A DNA stretch of 64,000 bases from Nocardia aurantiaca (GCF_009708175.1 NZ_WMBB01000014.1:62001-126000), one strand, 5' to 3'. Shown: positions 8,309 through 16,671, counted from the stretch's first letter. A program made the numbers and translations. Notes: generated from the sequence alone by a model not told the origin.

Positions 8309-8872
8309 TCACTCGGTGCCGCCGGTGCCCACCTCGGGCAGTCCCTCGGCGATGCGGAGCCGATTTGCCATGGTGGTCAGCAGGTTCTGGGATTCCTCGC
8401 TGAGATCGAACGCCCGCGTGCACAGTTTGCGCAGGCCGTAGAACTGCAGGCGGGTGAGCAGGTCGAAGTCTTGGCCGGCGGTGTACGTCTCGTCGGCGAA
8501 ATAGTCGGGGCGCACCCGGAAGTAGCGGGCCAGGGCGGCGATCGTCTCGCGGGAGGGGTCGGTGCGCAGTCCGGAGCGCAACTGGCTGAGATAGGGCTTG
8601 GAGATGGGGTGCCCCCAGGCGGTGAGCTGGGCGGCCACCTCGGAGTTGGTGTGCGCGCGTGCTCCGGGCGCGTTCCCGGTCTCGAAGAGCGCGTCGAGGC
8701 GCGTCGAGAAGGCGGACTGCACCGTGGGCGCCGGGGGTCGGGTGGCGTGGAGTTCGGCCGCCCGGTGCGGAGTACGGGCGTAGAGCCGTCGCAGCGCGGG
8801 CTCGTTCAGTGAGGACCGTTCGAGCAGCTCCGCAACGCGCGCCACCGGGTCGGGGGCGTCGTCGCGGCTCAT
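8309..8872 (-). CDS. XRE-family transcriptional regulator
   Basis: A 187-residue protein with a central helix-turn-helix: NSEVAAQLTAWGHPISKPYL and SQLRSGLRTDPSRETIAALA, then YFRVRPDYFADETY, the usual end of a Cro/C1-type domain. An Arg/Ala-rich N-terminal arm (about 60 residues) and a C-terminal helical tail flank it. The start codon overlaps the stop of the sigma-factor gene by 4 bp, so the two are translationally coupled; it may act as that sigma factor's partner regulator. No ligand domain seen. Confidence 0.8.
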   Translation of the reverse strand: MSRDDAPDPVARVAELLERSSLNEPALRRLYARTPHRAAELHATRPPAPTVQSAFSTRLDALFETGNAPGARAHTNSEVAAQLTAWGHPISKPYLSQLRSGLRTDPSRETIAALARYFRVRPDYFADETYTAGQDFDLLTRLQFYGLRKLCTRAFDLSEESQNLLTTMANRLRIAEGLPEVGTGGTE

Positions 8873-9582
8873 TCGGCCACCTCCTTACCGTCGAGGCCGG
8901 TCATCCAGCCGTGATCGCCTTTCAATCGGGCCCAGCGCACTTCGACCGCCTGCACGGACGGGAAGTCGAACAGGTGCTGGATTTCGCGGTCGGTCAGGCC
9001 CACGGCCCTGCCCCACACCAGGCCGCGGTCGCGGTCGCTCAGGCCGGCGAGACGGCTGCGGAAGGCCAGCCGGTCCACCACCGAACCGGCGATATCAGCG
9101 GTGGAGGCCAAAACCTCCGTCTGGTCCGGGCCGTCCTCGCTCACGATGGTTACCGAGGACGCGGCCTGGAACTGGTAGAGGTCGCCGGTGCGTCGGCTGC
9201 GGCGGAAGCGCTCGACGAAGGCCAGTACGCACGCGCCGATGAAGTAGCTGCCGAGGCTCAGACCGCCGTCGGCGTTCCAGCCGTCGCCGTCGCGGGCATT
9301 GCGGCGGAAGCGTTCCAGCGCGCGGGTGATGGTCTCCTGCACGAAGTCCTCGGCGAAGCGGGCCTCCACCAGCAACCGCTCCTGCGGAGTCGGGCGCAGC
9401 GGCATGCGTTCGTGCTCGGCGACGGAGAAAATCCAGCCGCTGCGCACCCACGGCCCCAGTACCGCCAATGCGTGGCGAACCAGCTTGTCCGCCAGCAGTT
9501 TCCAGGTCGGCCCCTCGAATCCGGCCTTGCGGACCAGCTCGAACAGCTCATACTCGACCGCGCATCTCTCGGAATCGGTCAT
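8869..9582 (-). CDS. ECF-like RNA polymerase sigma factor
   Basis: A 237-residue protein. Region 2-like sequence is FAEDFVQETITRALERFRRN followed by SYFIGACVLAFVERFRRSRR. Region 4-like sequence is LAGLSDRDRGLVWGRAVGLT and DREIQHLFDF, then a recognition helix with VQAVEVRWARLK. The N-terminal 80 residues are longer than in standard ECF factors. The ATG at 9582 is chosen for the GAGG about 8 bases upstream; a GTG at 9627 has no ribosome site. It overlaps the downstream XRE gene. No anti-sigma gene is adjacent. Confidence 0.7.
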   Translation of the reverse strand: MTDSERCAVEYELFELVRKAGFEGPTWKLLADKLVRHALAVLGPWVRSGWIFSVAEHERMPLRPTPQERLLVEARFAEDFVQETITRALERFRRNARDGDGWNADGGLSLGSYFIGACVLAFVERFRRSRRTGDLYQFQAASSVTIVSEDGPDQTEVLASTADIAGSVVDRLAFRSRLAGLSDRDRGLVWGRAVGLTDREIQHLFDFPSVQAVEVRWARLKGDHGWMTGLDGKEVAE

Positions 9583-9686
9583 GTTGTCGGTGTCCTCACC
9601 CTGCACCTCCTGATCACTGATGAACACGTTATAGCGGCGGCAAACACACCGCCCCCCTTTCAGCTAATGACCAGTATCCGCGAGCG

Positions 9687-9734
9687 TGTAAATCGTTCCT
9701 TGACAAGGGGTTTGACGTAAAGGCAGCATTTACA
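9687..9734 (+). promoter_or_regulatory. probable promoter with flanking inverted repeat
   Basis: TTGACA at 9700-9705 is a consensus -35 box. TGTAAAT (9687-9693) and ATTTACA (9728-9734) are exact inverted repeats flanking it, ending just before the ATG at 9736. This AT-rich patch stands out from its surroundings and could bind the regulator encoded next to it. The -10 box is not clear. Confidence 0.4.
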
Positions 9735-9735
9735 T

Positions 9736-10284
9736 ATGAGCGATCCTCAGCCCAGAGACACCGCCGACGAACGTGCTGTTCTGGCAAAACTGTTGTCAAC
9801 CAATGCCGAATTCGTCGCCGAGGTGCTGCGCCCTGGCGACGGTAGATCCGCTCCCGCGGTGATGGCGGCCCTGCGCGCGGCGCGCAGCCTCGACGGCGTC
9901 GTCGACGACGTGCTGCGCTCGCTGGTTCGCCAGGCCCGCGACGAGGGCCGCACCTGGGCCGAGATCGGCGAAATCTTCGGCACCTCACGCCAAGCCGCGT
10001 TCCAGCGCTTCGGCGGCGGCCCGGCGACCGGCATCCCGATTCCACCGATTCCACCCCTGCCGGAAATGCCACACCTGCCGGAAATGCCGCCGCTGCCCGA
10101 GATGCCGCCCATGCCGGAGGTGCCCGAGTGGATGAAATTCCCCGGCATGCCGAAGATTCCGGGCCCGCCCTTCGGCGGCCCCGACCACCCCGGCGGTCCG
10201 CACGGGCACCCGGGCGGGCCCGGTCCGCACGGCCCGGGCGGAGGCCCTGGTCCGGACCCCCGGTGCGACGAATCCGGCGCGTGA
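9736..10284 (+). CDS. HTH protein with Pro-rich repetitive tail
   Basis: A 182-residue protein. Residues 1-95 are helical and end in a helix-turn-helix (GRTWAEIGEIFGTSRQAAFQ), a short motif shared by many small actinobacterial HTH proteins. Residues 100-140 consist of repeats around LPEMP/MPEVP, and the end is Gly/Pro/His-rich. The tail resembles a flexible protein-interaction arm. The truncated methyltransferase reading frame begins in a GTGA overlap with its stop, so the two were once an operon. Role unknown; possibly a DNA-binding or nucleoid-associated protein. Confidence 0.65.
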   Translation: MSDPQPRDTADERAVLAKLLSTNAEFVAEVLRPGDGRSAPAVMAALRAARSLDGVVDDVLRSLVRQARDEGRTWAEIGEIFGTSRQAAFQRFGGGPATGIPIPPIPPLPEMPHLPEMPPLPEMPPMPEVPEWMKFPGMPKIPGPPFGGPDHPGGPHGHPGGPGPHGPGGGPGPDPRCDESGA

Positions 10285-10500
10285 GAACGGAGGCCGGGCC
10301 GGACATCGAGCCCCTGCGCGTCCGCCCTGATCGCGCCCGCCGACGACTCCTCACCACCGCACGCCGGCGCTACGCCGAGGACCGGCTCGCCGACGCCGTG
10401 TCGGCGGGCGCTCGCCAGATCCCGCTGTTCGGCACGCCCTCGAGACCTTCCCGCCCACAATCCTTACCGCGAGGTCAACGTCTTCCGCGTCACACCGATG
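10281..10500 (+). pseudogene. SAM-dependent methyltransferase remnant (TIGR00027-like)
   Basis: Reading begins with GTG at 10281, overlapping the previous stop. The first part (RRRYAEDRLADAVSAGARQ) matches the region before motif I of PPM/LCMT-type methyltransferases. LETF and AHNPYREVNVFRV, which correspond to GAGLDTFAxRNPYxxxxVFEVDHP, then follow in other frames. At least two frameshifts occur, and the C-terminal two thirds of the enzyme are absent. It is an inactive gene fragment. Confidence 0.6.
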
Positions 10501-10732
10501 GTCCGCGAATCCGACGCACCCACAGCACATTCGGATCGATTGCGGGGCAACGCGCGATTTCATGGGGTGGGTGGTGTGGTGCCGGAGGAGGTGGACGGGG
10601 GCGGGTTGGCCTCGCGCTATTCGGTGACGCGCCCGGTTCGGCTGATTCGATGGAACCTCGACCGGCGTGGGCGCGCGTCGGCGATAATGCTGATCGCCTG
10701 CCCAATCCGCTGTCCGCCGGATGAGGAGCCCC

Positions 10733-12058
10733 ATGCGCGCGTACACCCGCCGCCATGTCGTCGCCGCCGTGGCCTTCGCCACGGTCACCCTGCTGGCAAG
10801 CGCCGCCCCGACCACCGCGGGGCCCGCTCCGGCAAGCCTGCCCGACCTGGGCGCGGACTTCCACTGGGGCGTGGCCGCGGCGGGATTCCAGAACGAAGGC
10901 CATGCGCCCGACAGCAATTGGCGACGCTACGTGGGCACCCACCCCGACTACGACCGCTACGGCGATAGCGTCGACTTCTACGACCGCTACGCCTCCGATA
11001 TCGCGCTGGCCGGAAATCTCGGGGTGAACACCTACCGGCTCAGTGTCGAGTGGGCACGGGTGCAACCCGAGCCCGGGGTGTGGGACGAGGACGGATTCGC
11101 GTTCTACGACAAAGTGATCGCGGCGATCCGGACAGCGGGGATGCGGCCGATGATCACCCTGGACCACTGGGTGTATCCGGGCTGGGAGGCCGATCGCGGC
11201 GGCTGGGCCAATCCGGGCATGGTGGAGGACTGGCTGACCGCCATGCGCACGGTGGTGGACCGGTACGCGGGCACGGACCCGATGTGGGTGACCATCAACG
11301 AGCCCTTCGCCTACATCATGAACGAGGTCCGCAACGGTGGCCTGCCGGCCACCGACGTGCCGACCATGCAGGCGCGGCTGGCGCAGGCGCACAACAGCAT
11401 CTACGACTACATCCACGCCCGCCAGCCCGGCGCCATGGTGACCAGCAATGTCGCCTACGTGCCCGCCGCGGACCCGATCGCCAACGGCGGCATGCTCGAC
11501 GCCATCGCCGCCAGGCTGGACTTCGTCGGCATCGATTACTACTACGGCCTGTCCCCGGGCACGGCCGCCGAGTACGCCAACTTCGCCTCCTCGGCGTTGT
11601 GGAAGCTGCCGTTGCAGGCCGAAGGCATCTACTACACGCTGCGCCACTTCGCCCAGCGGTTCCCCGGCAAGCCGCTCTACATCGTGGAGAACGGCCTACC
11701 CACCGAGAACGGCGCGCCCCGCGCGGACGGTTACTCCCGTGTCGACGACCTGCGCGACACCGTCTACTGGGTGCAGCGTGCCAAGGCCGACGGTATGAAC
11801 ATCGTCGGCTACAACTACTGGAGCCTCACCGACAATGACGAGTGGGGTTCCTACACACCACGTTTCGGCCTCTACACCGTCGATGTGCTCACCGACCCGA
11901 GCCTGACCCGCCGCCCCACCGACGCCGTGGACGCCTATCGCGCCATCACCCGCGACGCCGGTGTGCCCGCCGACTACCTTCCGACCCGTCCACCCGCGAC
12001 CTGCTCGCTGGTGGACGCCGTCGACAGCTGCGTCGACCCGGTCACGCTGCCGCGCTAG
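10733..12058 (+). CDS. secreted glycoside hydrolase family 1 enzyme
   Basis: A 441-residue enzyme with a cleavable signal peptide (RRHVVAAVAFATVTLLASAA, then TTAG/PA). GH1 landmarks are present: FHWGVAAAGFQNEG, LSVEWARVQPEPG, WVTINEPFAY with the acid/base Glu, and LYIVENGLPTENG with the nucleophile Glu, then YNYWSLTDN. This indicates a retaining beta-glycosidase acting outside the cell; the sugar specificity is unknown. A conserved Cys pair near the C terminus (CSLVDAVDSC) may form a disulfide. The ATG at 10733 follows GAGGAG, deciding against the ATG at 10721. A close paralogue follows at 12400. Confidence 0.9.
   Translation: MRAYTRRHVVAAVAFATVTLLASAAPTTAGPAPASLPDLGADFHWGVAAAGFQNEGHAPDSNWRRYVGTHPDYDRYGDSVDFYDRYASDIALAGNLGVNTYRLSVEWARVQPEPGVWDEDGFAFYDKVIAAIRTAGMRPMITLDHWVYPGWEADRGGWANPGMVEDWLTAMRTVVDRYAGTDPMWVTINEPFAYIMNEVRNGGLPATDVPTMQARLAQAHNSIYDYIHARQPGAMVTSNVAYVPAADPIANGGMLDAIAARLDFVGIDYYYGLSPGTAAEYANFASSALWKLPLQAEGIYYTLRHFAQRFPGKPLYIVENGLPTENGAPRADGYSRVDDLRDTVYWVQRAKADGMNIVGYNYWSLTDNDEWGSYTPRFGLYTVDVLTDPSLTRRPTDAVDAYRAITRDAGVPADYLPTRPPATCSLVDAVDSCVDPVTLPR
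11772..11932 (+). repeat. 161-bp near-identical block, copy 1 (gene-conversion tract)
   Basis: This block matches 13454-13614 at 160 of 161 positions; the single difference is g/t at 11837. Flanking parts of the two paralogous GH1 genes differ much more. It encodes the segment from the KADGMNIVGYNYW region to RRPTDAVD. See the corresponding finding. Confidence 0.85.
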
Positions 12059-12399
12059 ACCGAGCCCGTCCGATCTCGAGGTCTGGACCTACCACCTTCT
12101 CTGGTTGTTTGCACCGGACTGTGACTCCTCCTCCTGGAACCGCTTGGGCCACACGCCGGAACGACTCGCACGGCAGGCGCGAGCCGACCCGGACCGACAC
12201 CGGCCGATTCGCGCGAGCGGGCGAAGCCGCTGGTGAGCACCTCGACCCGGTTTTCCGGTCCGGGAAACCCGGTGCCGACCGGCAGGCCGGGAGATCTGTC
12301 GCAGACCGTGACACGCCCGCCGCTGCGCCGGATTTCAGCTAATGGGCAGCTACGCTCCGTTTCGGGACATTCCGACCCAGTCCCGGAGGAGGAGCCCCG
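12059..12399. other. 341-bp spacer between the two GH1 genes
   Basis: No gene is recognisable. A GC-rich inverted sequence (CCGGTTTTCCGGTCCGGGAAACC region, about 12249-12270) could form a hairpin terminating the first GH1 gene. A good ribosome site (GGAGGAGGAG) lies just before the ATG at 12400, so the second gene could have its own promoter, but no clear -35/-10 pair was found. Confidence 0.4.
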
Positions 12400-13761
12400 A
12401 TGCGCCGACGTCTGCACCGCCTCGTCCTGGCCGGGCTCGCCACCGCCGCGGCCTTGCTTCCGGTGGTGAGCGTCGCCCATGCCACCCCTGCCACGCCTCC
12501 GGCCTCGGGCGCACGCGGAAGCCTGGGCCCGGACTTCCTGTGGGGTGTGGCCGCCTCGGGATTCCAGTCCGAGGGCCATGCGCCCGACAGCAACTGGATG
12601 CGTTACATCGACGCCAATCCCGGCTGGGACCGTTACGGCAACGCCATCGATTTCCGCTCCCGCTACCCCGGTGACATCGCCCTGGCCGCGAGCCTGGGGT
12701 CGAAGGTGTTCCGCATCGGCATCGAGTGGGCGCGGCTGCAGCCCGAGCCCGGGGTGTGGGATGAGGACGGATTCGCCTTCTACGACCGGGTCATCGACGA
12801 CATCGTGGCCAATGGCATGGAACCCATGCTGACACTGGACCATTGGGTGTATCCGGGCTGGGAGGCCGATCGCGGCGGCTGGCGCAATCCGGACATGGTG
12901 GAGGATTGGCTGGCCAATGCCCGCACGGTGGTCGACCGCTACGCCGCGCGAAATCCGGTATGGGTCACGGTGAACGAGCCGGTCGCCTACATCATGCACG
13001 AGGTGCGCCAGAACGACACCGACGCCGACGAGATGCTCGACCGGGTCGCCCAGGTGCACAACGAGATCTACGACTACATCCACCAGGTGCAGCCCAAGGC
13101 CCTGGTCACCAGCAATGTCGGATATGTGGCGGGGGCGGAGTCGCAGGTCAACGGGCCACTGATGGAGCGCATCGGCGACAAGCTGGACTTCATCGGCGTG
13201 GACTACTACTTCGGCTACGAGCCGCCCGAGTCGAATGCCGTCAACCTGCCCGGCGGTTCGTCCGCGCCGCCGACCGGGATGTGGGATCTGCCCATCCGAC
13301 CCGAGGGCATCTACTATGCGCTGCAACACTATTCGCGCCAGTTCCCGGGCAAGCCGCTGTGGGTTGTGGAGAACGGCATGCCCACCGAGAACGGCAAGCC
13401 GCGCGCCGACGGGTATACGCGCTCGGATCATCTGCGCGATACCGTCTACTGGTTGCAGCGTGCCAAGGCCGACGGTATGAACATCGTCGGCTACAACTAC
13501 TGGAGCCTCACCGACAATTACGAGTGGGGTTCCTACACACCACGTTTCGGCCTCTACACCGTCGATGTGCTCACCGACCCGAGCCTGACCCGCCGCCCCA
13601 CCGACGCCGTGGACACCTACCGTCAGATCATCACCGCGAGCGGCGTCCCGTCGGGTTACGAGCCGGTGCGCCTACCATCGGACTGCCATCTGGTGGATCC
13701 GCCCGCCAGCTGCGACTCCCCCGTCACCGTCCCGAGCGCGGCCGCCGCCCCGGCACCCTGA
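12400..13761 (+). CDS. secreted glycoside hydrolase family 1 enzyme, paralogue
   Basis: A 453-residue paralogue of the preceding gene. The signal peptide is RRRLHRLVLAGLATAAALLP, ending near AHA/TP. Catalytic blocks are WVTVNEPVAY (acid/base) and LWVVENGMPTENG (nucleophile), with WGVAASGFQSEG and YNYWSLTDN as further GH1 landmarks. The C-terminal Cys pair (CHLVDPPASC) is conserved with the paralogue. Divergence is concentrated in the middle (loops around DFIGVDYYFG and the PGGSSAPPTG insert), suggesting different substrates. A GGAGGAG ribosome site fixes the start. Tandem duplication within the lineage is the simplest explanation. Confidence 0.9.
   Translation: MRRRLHRLVLAGLATAAALLPVVSVAHATPATPPASGARGSLGPDFLWGVAASGFQSEGHAPDSNWMRYIDANPGWDRYGNAIDFRSRYPGDIALAASLGSKVFRIGIEWARLQPEPGVWDEDGFAFYDRVIDDIVANGMEPMLTLDHWVYPGWEADRGGWRNPDMVEDWLANARTVVDRYAARNPVWVTVNEPVAYIMHEVRQNDTDADEMLDRVAQVHNEIYDYIHQVQPKALVTSNVGYVAGAESQVNGPLMERIGDKLDFIGVDYYFGYEPPESNAVNLPGGSSAPPTGMWDLPIRPEGIYYALQHYSRQFPGKPLWVVENGMPTENGKPRADGYTRSDHLRDTVYWLQRAKADGMNIVGYNYWSLTDNYEWGSYTPRFGLYTVDVLTDPSLTRRPTDAVDTYRQIITASGVPSGYEPVRLPSDCHLVDPPASCDSPVTVPSAAAAPAP
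13454..13614 (+). repeat. 161-bp near-identical block, copy 2 (gene-conversion tract)
   Basis: Partner of 11772-11932, offset 1682 bp, in the same orientation and reading frame. The abrupt ends (g/t at 11771/13453 and g/a at 11933/13615) mark the tract borders. Confidence 0.85.
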
Positions 13762-13780
13762 CGCGCCGCCGCGGCGGGGC

Positions 13781-14458
13781 TCAGCGGTCGAGTTCGCGCA
13801 CCGCGCGTTCGATCTCCTCCACCAGGGTGGCCCCGCCGACCTCGCGGGCCGCGGCCCGGAACCGGTCGCGGAAGCGGTCGAGGTCCAGGTCCAGGCCCTC
13901 GCCGCTGTACTCCGCGCCTGACGCCTCGCGGATGACGCGGATCATCTCATCGGCCAGGACGGCGATATGGGTGCGGATCAGCTTGCGCAGCACGCCCGAC
14001 AGGGCGATGTCGGTGCCGACGTCATAGAGGATGAGCGCACCGGTGAGCATGGCCGGTTCGGGCACCCGCCAGCGCTCGCCGACGGGTTCGAGGTATCCGG
14101 CGGCGCGCAGATCGTCGAGGATCTCGGGGCGGCGATCGCCCAACAATTCGGTCAGGGCGTCGTCGTCGAGGATCGTGCCGCTGTCGGGTTCGCCGCTGTA
14201 ACGCGGATCGAAGACCTCGCGCCAGTCCCCGTCTCCGGGCACCTCCGCCTCGAACACCTCGCGGATCGCGTCCAGGCGCAGCCCACGCGCCTGCATGGCG
14301 GTGATGGCGCGCAGCCGTTCCAGGTGTTCGGGACTGTAGACCGCCTCCTTGCCGGCCCGGCCGGGCTTGGGCAGCACGCCGACCGAGTGGTAATAGCGGA
14401 TGGTGCGGGCGGCCACACCGCTGAGTTCGGCCAGCTGCAGACGGCTGTAACGATCCAC
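13781..14458 (-). CDS. MerR-family transcriptional regulator
   Basis: A 225-residue regulator. The N-terminal winged HTH reads LQLAELSGVAARTIRYYHSV, then GVLPKPGRAGKEAVY and HLERLRAITAMQARGLRLDA, the MerR signature. A long C-terminal helical domain follows, with no metal-binding Cys. The GTG at 14458 is chosen because the HTH begins almost immediately. A TATGCT -10-like box lies about 8 bases upstream on the minus strand, so the mRNA could be leaderless. Divergent from the ChoD-like gene, which it probably regulates. It converges with the GH1 gene across a 19-bp GC palindrome. Confidence 0.85.
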   Translation of the reverse strand: MDRYSRLQLAELSGVAARTIRYYHSVGVLPKPGRAGKEAVYSPEHLERLRAITAMQARGLRLDAIREVFEAEVPGDGDWREVFDPRYSGEPDSGTILDDDALTELLGDRRPEILDDLRAAGYLEPVGERWRVPEPAMLTGALILYDVGTDIALSGVLRKLIRTHIAVLADEMIRVIREASGAEYSGEGLDLDLDRFRDRFRAAAREVGGATLVEEIERAVRELDR

Positions 14459-14483
14459 GCGAACAGCATAGAGACCGGCGGAC

Positions 14484-14518
14484 GTTGACACCCACAACTG
14501 TCCGCGTTAGCGTAACCG
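14484..14518. promoter_or_regulatory. promoter/operator between merR-like gene and choD-like gene
   Basis: On the plus strand TTGACA (14485-14490) and TAGCGT (14508-14513) are spaced by 17 bp. The box is overlaid by two dyads: GTTG (14484-14487) with CAAC (14495-14498), and GTTA-GCG-TAAC (14506-14516). MerR regulators bind dyads lying between the -35 and -10 boxes, so this is a plausible autoregulatory and target site. Confidence 0.5.
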
Positions 14519-14553
14519 GCGCCACACTGTCGACGACGACATAGGGAGAGTCC

Positions 14554-16284
14554 ATGACCCAACGCGACACCGATTTCGACGTGCTCATCGTCGGGTCCGG
14601 ATTCGGCGGCAGTGTGAGCGCACTGCGCCTGACCGAGAAGGGCTACCGTGTCGGCGTGCTCGAGGCCGGTCGGCGCTTCACCGACGACCAGCTCCCGGAC
14701 ACCAGCTGGGACCTGCGCAAGTTCCTGTGGGCGCCGAAGCTGGGCTGCTTCGGCATTCAGCGCATCCATCCGTTGCGCAATGTACTGATCCTCGCGGGCG
14801 CGGGCGTGGGCGGCGGCTCGCTCAACTACGCCAATACCCTCTACGTGCCACCGGCGCCGTTCTTCCAGGACCCGCAGTGGCGCGACATCACCGACTGGCA
14901 CGACGAGCTCATGCCCCACTACGAGCAGGCCCGCAAGATGCTGGGCGTGGTCACCAACCCGCACATGACCCCGGCCGACGAGGTGTTCAAGCAGGTCGCC
15001 GAGGACATGGGCGTGGGCGACACCTTCGTGCAGACCCCGGTCGGCGTCTTCTTCGGGAAGCCGGGCAAGACCGTTCCCGACCCGTTCTTCGGCGGCGCGG
15101 GCCCGGAGCGCACCGGCTGCATCGAATGCGGCGAGTGCATGACCGGCTGCCGCCACAACGCCAAGAACACCCTGGTCAAGAACTACCTGTATCTGGCGGA
15201 AAAGGGTGGCGCGCAGGTCATCCCGATGACCACGGTCACCACTGTGCGCCCGCTGCCCGACGGCACCTGGGACGTGGAGACCGAACGCACGGGCGCGTGG
15301 CTGCGCAAGCAGCCCAAGACCTACACCGCCCGGCACGTGGTCCTGGCCGCCGGTACCCGCGGCACCCAGCAGCTGCTGTTCGCCATGCGCGACAAGGGTG
15401 TGCTGCCGCGGCTGTCGTCGCGGCTGGGCGTGCTCACCCGCACCAATTCCGAGTCCATCGTGGGCGCGGCCACTCGCACCGTGAACCCGGATATGGACTT
15501 CACCCGCGGCGTGGCCATCACCTCCTCGATCCACCCGACCCCCGACACCCATATCGAGCCGGTCCGCTACGGCAAGGGCTCCAACTCGATGGGTCTGCTG
15601 CAGACGCTGATGGTCGACGGCGGCGGCAAGATCCCGCGCTGGCTGCGGTTCCTGTGGACGGTGCTGCTGCACCCGTTGACGCTGCTGCAGTTCCTGTCGG
15701 TGAAGAACTGGAGCGAGCGGACCATCATCTCGCTGGTCATGCAGCACCTGGACAACTCGATCACGACCTATACCAAGCGTGGCCTGTTCGGCCGCAAGCT
15801 GACCTCCAAACAGGGCCACGGCGAACCGAATCCGACCTGGATCCCGGTCGGCAACCAGGTCACCCGCGCGGTCGCGGAGAAGATCGGCGGTGTCGCGGGC
15901 GGCTCCTGGGGTGAGGTGTTCAACATCCCGCTGACCGCGCATTTCCTGGGCGGCGCGGCGATCGGCGCGGACGCCGATCACGGCGTCATCGACCCCTACC
16001 ACCGTGTTTACGGCTATCCGACGCTGAGCGTGGTCGACGGCGCGGCGGTCTCGGCGAATCTGGGCGTGAACCCGTCGCTGACCATCACCGCCCAGGCCGA
16101 GCGCGCGGCGGCGCTGTGGCCCAACAAGGGTGAGGCCGACACCCGCCCCTCTCAGGACGCCGGCTACAGCCGAATCGCACCCGTCGCACCGATGCGGCCG
16201 ATGGTTCCCGCGACCGCCCCGGCCGCGCTGGTCCTGCCGATCGTCGAGATCCGCGGCAGCGGCACCGAATCCACGCCCGCCTGA
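14554..16284 (+). CDS. choD: ChoD-like GMC-family FAD oxidoreductase
   Basis: A 576-residue flavoprotein. The dinucleotide-binding motif is VLIVGSGFGGSVSALRL. The GMC signature follows (AGAGVGGGSLNYANTLY). A cysteine cluster GCIECGECMTGC and the C-terminal NLGVNPSLTITAQAERAA are typical of mycobacterial ChoD and related sterol/steroid oxidases, close to the usual 578 residues. It probably oxidises a sterol, steroid or other hydroxy compound in the cytoplasm; there is no signal peptide. GGGAGAG precedes the ATG. Divergent from a MerR regulator. Cholesterol oxidase activity itself is not proven for this family. Confidence 0.75.
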   Translation: MTQRDTDFDVLIVGSGFGGSVSALRLTEKGYRVGVLEAGRRFTDDQLPDTSWDLRKFLWAPKLGCFGIQRIHPLRNVLILAGAGVGGGSLNYANTLYVPPAPFFQDPQWRDITDWHDELMPHYEQARKMLGVVTNPHMTPADEVFKQVAEDMGVGDTFVQTPVGVFFGKPGKTVPDPFFGGAGPERTGCIECGECMTGCRHNAKNTLVKNYLYLAEKGGAQVIPMTTVTTVRPLPDGTWDVETERTGAWLRKQPKTYTARHVVLAAGTRGTQQLLFAMRDKGVLPRLSSRLGVLTRTNSESIVGAATRTVNPDMDFTRGVAITSSIHPTPDTHIEPVRYGKGSNSMGLLQTLMVDGGGKIPRWLRFLWTVLLHPLTLLQFLSVKNWSERTIISLVMQHLDNSITTYTKRGLFGRKLTSKQGHGEPNPTWIPVGNQVTRAVAEKIGGVAGGSWGEVFNIPLTAHFLGGAAIGADADHGVIDPYHRVYGYPTLSVVDGAAVSANLGVNPSLTITAQAERAAALWPNKGEADTRPSQDAGYSRIAPVAPMRPMVPATAPAALVLPIVEIRGSGTESTPA

Positions 16285-16300
16285 TCCTGACGGTACGACA

Positions 16301-16334
16301 CAGGCCCGCCGGCCGATCACGACCGGCGGGCCTG
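16301..16334 (+). terminator. intrinsic-type terminator after choD-like gene
   Basis: A 14-bp stem with one mismatch (CAGGCCCGCCGG.. / ..CCGGCGGGCCTG) and a 6-base loop GATCAC starts 17 bp after the stop codon. There is no long U tract, as usual in high-GC actinobacteria. Confidence 0.75.
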
Positions 16335-16346
16335 TTCGCGTGGGGT

Positions 16347-16655
16347 CGGATCAGGTCGTGCTCATGGCTGTGGACGAAAGTGATGCCGCCATGGCGAAGT
16401 TGGGGGACATCGGCCGACCGGCCTGCCCTTCGGGGCCGGGCGGCACCGACTCGATATCGGCGCGGCTGTCGGCATGGAGGCCGACGACCAGGTAATGGGG
16501 CGGGGCCGGCGCTCTTCCCACACCCGATGGTCCACTTCGTCGGACCCGCCATCTCGAGCGCGATCGGAATGTGAGTGTTCCAGGGGTACTCGTCGAATGC
16601 GGCCGGACCCTGCGGGTCCCTGTAGAGGATCGCGGGTCGGTATATGGTCGCCGAC
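16347..16655 (-). pseudogene. EthD-domain protein remnant, frameshifted
   Basis: Minus-strand pieces of one small EthD-like protein occur in successive frames: IYRPAILYRDPQGPAAFDEY and WNTHIPIALEMAGPTKWTIG, then PHYLVVGLHADSRADIESV with PEGQAG and SPNFA, then GGITFVHSHEHDLI. This is the full order of an approximately 100-residue EthD monomer (LY..P.DP.AFDEYYW.THIPLA, then YY..A.L and a terminal GG.TF). At least two frameshifts break it. No start codon is convincing. Inactive gene. Confidence 0.6.
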
Positions 16656-16671
16656 AGTGCCGGTCGTGCGG

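Noticed and set aside
14152..16320. Long minus-strand open frame opposite the choD-like gene
   Set aside because: It is a high-GC shadow frame with no domain; the plus-strand product has complete GMC signatures.
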